Assembly (NCBI GenBank): GCA_030754315.1 | Contig: JASMAO010000077.1 | Coordinates: forward strand, 1-11,759 | Direction: 5' to 3' | DNA: 11,759 nt | DNA from: SAR202 cluster bacterium | GTDB taxonomy: Bacteria > Chloroflexota > Dehalococcoidia > Lucifugimonadales > JASMAO01 | Shown: one piece after another, positions 6,909-11,759 of the stretch | Layout: every line of letters starts with the position of its first letter | Numbering within the stretch: the stretch's first letter is position 1 | Made by a program: the position numbers and the translations under genes | Notes under the pieces: generated by a model | What the model was told of the DNA's origin: nothing | Seen by the model: only the letters and a program-made list of their open reading frames with translations | Databases searched by the model: none

Positions 6909-8390
6909 GCGATCTTCATACATATCATAAAGCTCCCAATTGCCGGGGAACTCACTGACTAACTTCCAACCACCCAATCGCACGGCCCTGTTTCCCTCAT
7001 GCTCCCAGCAGATAGGCTGGTTCCGCTGCCATTTACTGCCTCCAACGATGGGCATAAGGCTTTCACCCTCTAGTGGCGTAATTGGATTTCCTGAAACCTC
7101 TGTGGGCCATTTCGCTCCGGCAGCTTCGACACATGTTGCAGTGATATCGATAATGTGGGCGGCAGAGTGAACCACCTCTCGCTGCTTAATTTGCGCAGGC
7201 CAATGCATTATGAACGGTGTCGAAATTCCGCCTTCATGAACCCATCTTTTAAACAGTCTGAAAGGGGAATTGCTAGCACTGGCCCACTGGAGATCGTAAC
7301 TCATATACGTGTCCGCAGGCCCCGGCCTGATACTCGGCTCGTTACCCACACGGATTTGACTGCCGTCGGAGGTTACCAAATCCAACCTCAATGACTCTGT
7401 CGTACGAGGATCCTCACGCATAAATTCTGCACACCCGCCATTGTCCGACAGGAAGATGGTGAGCGTGTTTTCATCCTGATCGATCTGTTTCAGCTTCGCC
7501 AAGATACGACCAATACCCCGATCCATACTGTCGATTTGAGCTGCATAGACAGCCATCCGGACATCCTCCCATTCCTTGTTGGGAGCATCGGTCCACGGCA
7601 CCGAATCAACATCTCGAGTAGAAATAGGCCACTTGGAATCGAGTAGGCCCAAACCCTTTAGTTGCTCGTGACGACTGGTCCGTAGTTGATCCCATCCGCC
7701 GCGATAGATCCCTTCATATCGAGCAATGTCTTCCTCTAATGCATGTAAGGGCCAGTGTGGAGCAGTGTATGCAGTGTACAAGAAAAAAGGACGGTCCAAC
7801 CCGTTAGCTTCCTCTATCATCTCCACAGCTTTATCACTAATAGCGTCGGTCAGATAGAAATCTTGTGTCTCAATCTTGACAGGCTTTTCTTGATCGATAA
7901 TCATCGACGGGTTGAAATAGGATCCTGCTCCTGCCAACATTCCCCAGAACCGATCAAACCCTCGCTGGGTTGGCATAGGATGATTAGGGGACCCTATAGG
8001 ACCATTGATCGAATAGTCTCCACCGAGATGCCACTTTCCAGACATCATGGTGAAATAGCCATTACCACGCAGTGCCTCTGCTACGGTAGCAACAGTTGGA
8101 CTCAAATAACCTCTGTAACTGGGATGGCCCAAATCCTCCGACATGTGCCCTACCCCTGTTTGATGGGGATGAACCCCCGTAAGAAGGGCGGCCCGTGATG
8201 GGCAGCACCTAGCCGAATTATACATCTGTGTAAAGCGGATTCCGTTGGACGCTAGTTGATCCAAATTGGGAGTCCGTATCTCAGAACCATAACAGCCTAT
8301 GTCCGAAAAACCCAGGTCATCACAGAGGATCAGGACGATGTTTGGAAGGTTACTAGTTGGATTAGACAGTGGCGCAGCCTCATTGAGCAT
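6747..8390 (-). CDS. Arylsulfatase-type sulfatase (Cys-type, formylglycine-dependent)
   Basis: This 547-residue protein has the sulfatase fold (PF00884). Visible active-site elements are the metal-binding Asp24-Asp25 in L-C-D-D, C62-C63-P-S-R66 (the C-x-P-S-R signature, in which Cys62 would be oxidised to formylglycine), GKWHLG at 118-123 (Lys119, His121), His212 in A-P-H-W-P, Asp316-Asn317 in S-D-N-G-G and Lys381 in F-R-L-F-K. The set is complete, so the enzyme should hydrolyse sulfate esters; the substrate is unknown. No signal peptide precedes the first beta-strand (NIVLILCDDLG), so it is predicted to be cytoplasmic, or exported another way. It needs a formylglycine-generating enzyme encoded elsewhere. 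The ATG has only a weak AGGT upstream. The gene lies 71 bp downstream of the nitroreductase-family gene on the same strand. Its 3' end is duplicated as a relic at 5903-6029, beyond the HIT gene. Confidence 0.95.
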   Translation of the reverse strand: MLNEAAPLSNPTSNLPNIVLILCDDLGFSDIGCYGSEIRTPNLDQLASNGIRFTQMYNSARCCPSRAALLTGVHPHQTGVGHMSEDLGHPSYRGYLSPTVATVAEALRGNGYFTMMSGKWHLGGDYSINGPIGSPNHPMPTQRGFDRFWGMLAGAGSYFNPSMIIDQEKPVKIETQDFYLTDAISDKAVEMIEEANGLDRPFFLYTAYTAPHWPLHALEEDIARYEGIYRGGWDQLRTSRHEQLKGLGLLDSKWPISTRDVDSVPWTDAPNKEWEDVRMAVYAAQIDSMDRGIGRILAKLKQIDQDENTLTIFLSDNGGCAEFMREDPRTTESLRLDLVTSDGSQIRVGNEPSIRPGPADTYMSYDLQWASASNSPFRLFKRWVHEGGISTPFIMHWPAQIKQREVVHSAAHIIDITATCVEAAGAKWPTEVSGNPITPLEGESLMPIVGGSKWQRNQPICWEHEGNRAVRLGGWKLVSEFPGNWELYDMYEDRTELYDLAANNPEKVAEMVEIYRQWAERCGVLPWPIKGLTKDKTRGRHDHDSSP

Positions 8391-8461
8391 CGTGACCTGT
8401 CAGACCTGCTTAAGAGTTCCTAATATAACTACCTTACAAAGCCGCTCTAAAGCAACTCTAG

Positions 8462-8911
8462 TCACAAAGTTTTTTTAATATGTTTGTTTGTTTCTGCTAT
8501 GAAGACTGGAATTACGCGGTCTGTTTTTTCCTGATATTCCTGATAAGGAGGGTATGCCTCAACGGCAATATTCCATAGCCGTTTTTTCTCGACTGAATTG
8601 GTTACTTCCCGAACCACCATAGAATGAACTTCCCTTTTGTCTTGAATTTCAACTTTTGGATTCGCCTTTAAATTGTGATACCAGAGTGGGTGTTTCGGTG
8701 ATCCACCCTGGGACGCAACGAGAACATATTTATCCCCATCTGCAACTCTCATTAGTGGGGTCTTCCGTATCGCGCCTGTTCTCCATCCTCTATTAGTCAC
8801 GATAATGACTGGTAAGTCTTTCAACGTTGTACCGTCATTGCCTCCGCTTCCTTCATACAACGATACTTGCTCAGCGACCCATCTCGAAGGACTGGGTATA
8901 TATTCGTTCAT
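8462..8911 (-). CDS. Deazaflavin-dependent (F420) nitroreductase-family protein
   Basis: The 149-residue sequence matches the Ddn-type family (PF04075; split beta-barrel, F420H2-dependent nitroreductase). It has R-G-W-R-T-G (41-46), KTPLMRV (50-56) and the diagnostic VASQGGSPKHPLWYHNL (65-81), then A-N-P-K-V-E-I. Characterised members in mycobacteria bind coenzyme F420 and reduce quinones or nitro compounds; many others are uncharacterised. Its presence suggests an organism that makes F420 or a related deazaflavin. The protein is soluble, with no signal peptide or membrane helix. The ATG has a weak purine-rich leader. A minimal ATG-AGA-TAA reading frame sits just upstream, with no sign that it matters. 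It lies 56 bp downstream of the RNase HI gene and 71 bp upstream of the sulfatase, so a shared transcript is plausible. Its substrate is unknown. Confidence 0.92.
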   Translation of the reverse strand: MNEYIPSPSRWVAEQVSLYEGSGGNDGTTLKDLPVIIVTNRGWRTGAIRKTPLMRVADGDKYVLVASQGGSPKHPLWYHNLKANPKVEIQDKREVHSMVVREVTNSVEKKRLWNIAVEAYPPYQEYQEKTDRVIPVFIAETNKHIKKTL

Positions 8912-8967
8912 GATTATCTCATCGTCTCTCTTTCAATTAATTTGCCGACAAACAAATTCTGATGGAA

Positions 8968-9450
8968 TCAGACAGATTGATCCTCATACCACTGATCTGT
9001 TTCTAGATACGAGCCGTTCGCAGCCTCTCCTGCTAACTGATCGCATCTTTCGTTCAAAGGATCTCCCGCGTGGCCTTTGACCCACTGGAAGTCTACGTCA
9101 TGACGGGCACAAACATTGATGAGTCTTTCCCATAGATCCGAATTCTCAGCGCGTTCTATATTGTTACGCATCCATCCTCGAGATTGCCATTTATACACCC
9201 ATCGTTCCCTAATCGCATCAACCAGATATTTTGAATCACTGTGCAAGGTCACATTACACCGTTGCTTTAGAGTTTCGAGGCCTTCAATTGCAGCCATCAT
9301 CTCCATACGATTGTTCGTAGTTTTGCGGTAGCCACATGAAATTTCTTTATAACTGCCATCAAAGCACAGCACGACTCCGTAACCACCACGACCTGGATTT
9401 GGTTTACATGATCCGTCTGTAAAGATGTCTACACGCCTGAGTTCGGTCAC
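8968..9450 (-). CDS. rnhA: Ribonuclease HI
   Basis: This 160-residue type 1 RNase H degrades the RNA strand of RNA-DNA hybrids (R-loops, primers). All catalytic residues are present: Asp12 in I-F-T-D-G-S, Glu50 in N-N-R-M-E, Asp72 in L-H-S-D-S-K, His127 in V-K-G-H-A-G and Asp137 in E-R-C-D-Q-L-A. The basic handle region (RERWVYKWQSRGWMR, 81-95) typical of bacterial RNase HI is also there. Length and motif spacing fit the family. Translation starts at a GTG (9450-9448), the first usable start after an in-frame TAA 18 nt upstream; TTGGA just before it is only a weak Shine-Dalgarno. The stop is 56 bp before the nitroreductase-family gene on the same strand. Confidence 0.97.
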   Translation of the reverse strand: MTELRRVDIFTDGSCKPNPGRGGYGVVLCFDGSYKEISCGYRKTTNNRMEMMAAIEGLETLKQRCNVTLHSDSKYLVDAIRERWVYKWQSRGWMRNNIERAENSDLWERLINVCARHDVDFQWVKGHAGDPLNERCDQLAGEAANGSYLETDQWYEDQSV

Positions 9451-9598
9451 GTTCCAAAAGCGATTTGATTAGATTTGGTCAAAAGTCCCTCAAATATTGG
9501 GTATTAATCTCAGTAACCCGCAGATCGCCAGATTCATTACTGTGTCAGTATGGCCCGAGGGATTTGGAATTCGCAACTATATTCAATCCCCATTCCAT

Positions 9599-10693
9599 CT
9601 AACCTGTACGATAGGGGGCAATCGCTTTTTCATTTAACTGCAATCCAAGACCTGGCCGATCTGGTGGCCTAATGTGCCCATCAACAATTGGCATTTGGTC
9701 CAAAAATATACCACCATCTATAGGTTGCGTTTCACTTGTGAAGTATTCTTCAATGATGAGAGCATTGGGTATAGCTGCAAGCAAGTGAGCGTGTATGTGG
9801 TGTGGACCGTGATTGGATATGTGGAAGTCATTTGCCTGCGCCATTGCAGCGACTTTCATGAATTCAGTGATACCCCCCATAATCAACGCATCAGGCTGCA
9901 GAATTGATGCAGATCTATTTTCGATCAGGTCTCGGAATCCGTACTTCGTATACTCGCCCTCTCCAGTAGCGATTGGAATGGTGGTCGACCTAGCAACCAA
10001 TTGTGAACCACGTATGTCATCAGGAGCTACAGGTTCTTCGATCCAGAATATGTCATGCTTCTCCACCTTCGAAGCGAATACGATCGCCTCCTGATGCCTA
10101 TACAGAGTGCTTGCATCAAGCATTAACTTTACATCAGGGCCTATCACCTCTCTCGCCATTTTCACTCTCTCTTCATCTTCTGCTATGGTCAAGTTTCCGA
10201 CTTGCATCTTAATCGCTCGAATGCCCTTTGCAATGCCATCCTCCAGTGATGAAATAACTTGATTGAGATCTTCGCCCCGAAACCCCAGCGAGACATATGC
10301 CGGTATCCTGTCGGTATATCCACCGAGAAGCTTGTACAAAGGCATATCTGCACATTTGCCCTTAATATCCCACAGAGCGATGTCAATTGCGCTTAAGACT
10401 TGGGTGGCTATACCACGCCTTCCGAGACTCCCCAGCCTCCATATTTCATCCCATATCCTCTCGATGTCGAGTGGATCTCGCCCCATTACTTGTTGTTTAA
10501 TATGTTCCGTTACAGCTCTCACCACTACGCCAGATGATTCTTGAACCCAAGTCAATCCTACCCCTGTTACTCCTTCATTCGTTTCAATTCTGATTAAATC
10601 CAGGCCACCAGAGCCAAAAACGAACCTGCCGTTCACAAACATGGGTGAGCCGGGCCAGCGATATGTCTCCATCCTCAAATCCGTTATTTTCAA
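9599..10693 (-). CDS. Enolase-superfamily enzyme (mandelate racemase/muconate lactonizing type), possible sugar-acid dehydratase
   Basis: The protein has 364 residues, usual for the family, with an N-terminal capping domain (about 1-125) and a C-terminal barrel. Metal ligands are visible: Asp193 in L-M-L-D-A-S, Glu219 in W-I-E-E-P and Glu245 in A-T-G-E-G-E. The His-Asp dyad typical of the mandelate racemase branch is present as Asp268 (Q-P-D-A) and His295 (S-N-H-G), with Glu316 near the end of the barrel. The base motif on the second strand reads K162-M-Q164 rather than K-x-K, so one candidate base is replaced by Gln. Dehydration of an acid sugar to a 2-keto-3-deoxy acid is a common activity for this branch, but the substrate cannot be assigned. 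Start: TTG at 10693, directly after an in-frame TAA and 7 nt from AGAGAGG. A perfect palindrome lies 162 bp upstream in the divergent intergenic region. Confidence 0.93.
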   Translation of the reverse strand: MKITDLRMETYRWPGSPMFVNGRFVFGSGGLDLIRIETNEGVTGVGLTWVQESSGVVVRAVTEHIKQQVMGRDPLDIERIWDEIWRLGSLGRRGIATQVLSAIDIALWDIKGKCADMPLYKLLGGYTDRIPAYVSLGFRGEDLNQVISSLEDGIAKGIRAIKMQVGNLTIAEDEERVKMAREVIGPDVKLMLDASTLYRHQEAIVFASKVEKHDIFWIEEPVAPDDIRGSQLVARSTTIPIATGEGEYTKYGFRDLIENRSASILQPDALIMGGITEFMKVAAMAQANDFHISNHGPHHIHAHLLAAIPNALIIEEYFTSETQPIDGGIFLDQMPIVDGHIRPPDRPGLGLQLNEKAIAPYRTG

Positions 10694-10700
10694 TTAATCA

Positions 10701-10707
10701 CCTCTCT
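10701..10707 (-). promoter_or_regulatory. Ribosome binding site AGAGAGG supporting a TTG start
   Basis: On the - strand AGAGAGG is followed by TGATTAA and then TTG (10693). The 7-nt spacing and the in-frame TAA just before the TTG make this the only reasonable start of the enolase-superfamily gene. Confidence 0.7.
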
Positions 10708-10855
10708 ACCGAACCAATCCACAACCCCTGGCTCCAGCATCCAATAACATTAATCAAGGTCAGTATAGCCTCGAAGTCAAGTCATTAGTTCAATAGATCG
10801 ACAATTACACGTGGTTCCTATGATTACCTCTGCAAACAATCCCAATTACGAATGG

Positions 10856-10893
10856 TTCTCCAAGCAACGTTACCGGTAACGTTGCTTGGAGAA
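10856..10893. repeat. Perfect 38-bp palindrome with a LacI/GntR-operator-like core
   Basis: Arm TTCTCCAAGCAACGTTACC (10856-10874) is followed with no loop by its exact reverse complement (10875-10893). The central 18 bp, AACGTTACCGGTAACGTT (10866-10883), resembles LacI-family operators, in particular the gluconate repressor (GntR) type with a GTTACCGGTAAC centre. No T-run follows on either strand, so it is not an ordinary terminator. It sits 162 bp before the enolase-superfamily start and 147 bp before the + strand ATG at 11041. An operator is the favoured reading. A cruciform, or a fold-back artefact of sequencing or assembly, is possible. Confidence 0.9.
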
Positions 10894-11040
10894 TTGGCTT
10901 TGGTAGCAGGTAATTGCGCAAAATATTTTGCATCAACAATGAACATCCGTTTGCCTTTATGTTTCCATGTGTGTGATATACTGTCTATATATTCATCCGT
11001 ATTCACGTTTATTAATTAAAGCTCTTATTTAGGCACTATT

Positions 11041-11759
11041 ATGGCATATTTAGGCAAAACCAGATCCCCTCGTGGCGGGCGTCCCGAAACTAACTTAGCG
11101 TACCAAAAAAAGGTCTTTGAGTTCATGATTGTCAATGAGTTAGAAGGGAAACCAACGGAAGTGATGACACTCCTTAAAGACTGGGTGAAAGATAAGGAGG
11201 GATCCCTGCAAAATCTTCCTTCGTATACCACTGTCCACCGACTAATGAAGAGGTTTCAAAAAACTCCACTAATGAACTTGGAGCTACTCAGGCCGTTCCA
11301 CTATCCAGGAGATATGCGATACGTAGGGTGGGATTACGGACGAGTACCATTGGAATGTTTACGCTATTACTCTAAGAGGTTTGGGGTTCGCCCACCTGTG
11401 GGCTTAGTTCATTGGTTTTGCAGAATGGCTGAGGCCAGAGAATCCGATCTGGGCGATGCAAACAATTTCGAAACCGAAGCCGGCCAAATAGGCCTATATG
11501 CAGAGATTTGCTGGTTCAGTGATTTAGTAGAGGCCCTGGGCAAACCACCCCCAGATTTAACTGCCTTGGAACTACGCCTATCCTGGAAGTCATGGAGGAA
11601 TGACGGCGATGCTCCAGGATATAGGAGCGACGCTCAGGAAAAAGGCCTGGACCCAGATGGCCCATTGTTGGATCAGCACAGGCCTTACTGGCTTTTACTA
11701 ACCGACATGCCCACATTTATGGACTCATCTTCACAGGCAGAAGAAAAAACTGAGACCCG
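11041..11759 (+). CDS. Unrecognised protein with a probable N-terminal DNA-binding region (3' end outside window)
   Basis: The frame is open from ATG 11041 to the end of the window, at least 239 residues, with no stop. An in-frame TAA at 11017 and the absence of any other ATG, GTG or TTG after it make this ATG the start. There is no strong Shine-Dalgarno. The N-terminus is basic with R-S-P-R-G-G-R-P (8-15), similar to an AT-hook. A helical stretch follows, ending in L-P-S-Y-T-T-V-H-R-L-M-K-R-F (59-72), which looks like the second half of a helix-turn-helix. The rest is Trp-rich, with PFHYPGDMRYVGWDYGR (85-101), PPVGLVHWF (118-126), SWKSWR (181-186) and a Ser/Glu-rich end (about 228-239). I do not recognise a family. 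A transcriptional regulator or a phage/integrative-element protein are both possible. TATTTAGGCA occurs twice around the start (11026 and 11047). Confidence 0.7.
   Translation, partial: MAYLGKTRSPRGGRPETNLAYQKKVFEFMIVNELEGKPTEVMTLLKDWVKDKEGSLQNLPSYTTVHRLMKRFQKTPLMNLELLRPFHYPGDMRYVGWDYGRVPLECLRYYSKRFGVRPPVGLVHWFCRMAEARESDLGDANNFETEAGQIGLYAEICWFSDLVEALGKPPPDLTALELRLSWKSWRNDGDAPGYRSDAQEKGLDPDGPLLDQHRPYWLLLTDMPTFMDSSSQAEEKTET

Larger units (their letters stand above)
10694..11040. other. 347-bp divergent intergenic region between the enolase-superfamily gene and the right-edge gene
   Basis: Both flanking genes point away from this region, so it should carry their promoters. It holds the ribosome binding site of the left gene, a perfect 38-bp palindrome at its middle, and TATACT hexamers on each strand (10767-10762 on -, 10977-10982 on +) about equally far from the palindrome. 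Neither hexamer has a convincing -35 at normal spacing. A 60-codon - strand open frame (11006-10824) runs through the palindrome and lacks family resemblance, so I do not call it. Confidence 0.5.

Noticed and set aside
6396..6962. 188-codon + strand open frame
   Set aside because: It runs antisense to the HIT gene and the sulfatase end and across the repeat. Its translation has no family resemblance, and the opposite strand carries clear motifs.
10856..10893. Palindrome as a rho-independent terminator
   Set aside because: No T-run follows on either strand, there is no loop, and neither flanking gene ends there; both are transcribed away from it.
10824..11006. 60-codon - strand open frame through the palindrome
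   Set aside because: No recognisable family. It includes the perfect palindrome and lies in a region expected to hold divergent promoters. It could be a small gene, but nothing supports it.
1..11759. tRNA, rRNA, CRISPR array or insertion sequence
   Set aside because: Reading both strands I found no cloverleaf-like T-loop in a plausible context, no spaced short repeats, no transposase motif and no terminal inverted repeats. The only sizeable direct repeat is the sulfatase-end duplication.

Overview
The window is a bacterial chromosomal segment of moderate GC, densely coded apart from two intergenic stretches of about 350 bp. The gene mix suggests a marine or environmental Chloroflexota of the Dehalococcoidia/SAR202 type. 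The pointers are a surface protein ending in 'GWNLIS' modules, a deazaflavin (F420-type) oxidoreductase, a very large Asp-box (BNR) repeat protein, a Cys-type sulfatase and an enolase-superfamily enzyme. This placement comes from gene content only; there is no rRNA or other phylogenetic marker here.

Layout. On the + strand: the C-terminal end of a secreted or S-layer-like protein (1-537), a YbhB/YbcL-type PEBP protein (731-1216), a DapA-superfamily aldolase/lyase (1372-2277) and a 1069-residue ten-Asp-box protein (2630-5839). On the - strand, read from right to left: an enolase-superfamily enzyme (10693-9599), RNase HI (9450-8968), an F420-type nitroreductase-family protein (8911-8462), a sulfatase (8390-6747) and a HIT-family hydrolase (6560-6120). 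A decayed second copy of the sulfatase 3' end follows at 6029-5903. At the right edge a + strand gene of unknown function (11041 to beyond the window) has an N-terminal region that looks DNA-binding.

How the genes relate. RNase HI, the nitroreductase-family gene and the sulfatase are spaced 56 and 71 bp apart on one strand and could be co-transcribed. The enolase-superfamily enzyme (possible sugar-acid dehydratase) and the DapA-family protein (possible 2-keto-3-deoxy-sugar-acid aldolase) are the kinds of enzyme that act in sequence in sugar-acid breakdown. The sulfatase would suit use of sulfated organic matter. These links are inference; the genes are not one operon.

Features worth a second look: (1) a perfect 38-bp palindrome, midway in a divergent intergenic region, whose core resembles a LacI/GntR-type operator; (2) a duplicated sulfatase 3' end flanking the HIT gene, with a 63-bp exact tract inside copies that otherwise match at very roughly three quarters of positions; (3) a HIT gene whose natural start position is an ATC codon behind a well-placed Shine-Dalgarno sequence; (4) the unrecognised gene at the right edge. 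I did not find a CRISPR array, tRNA, rRNA, transposase or defence system, and I do not claim a complete new system here.
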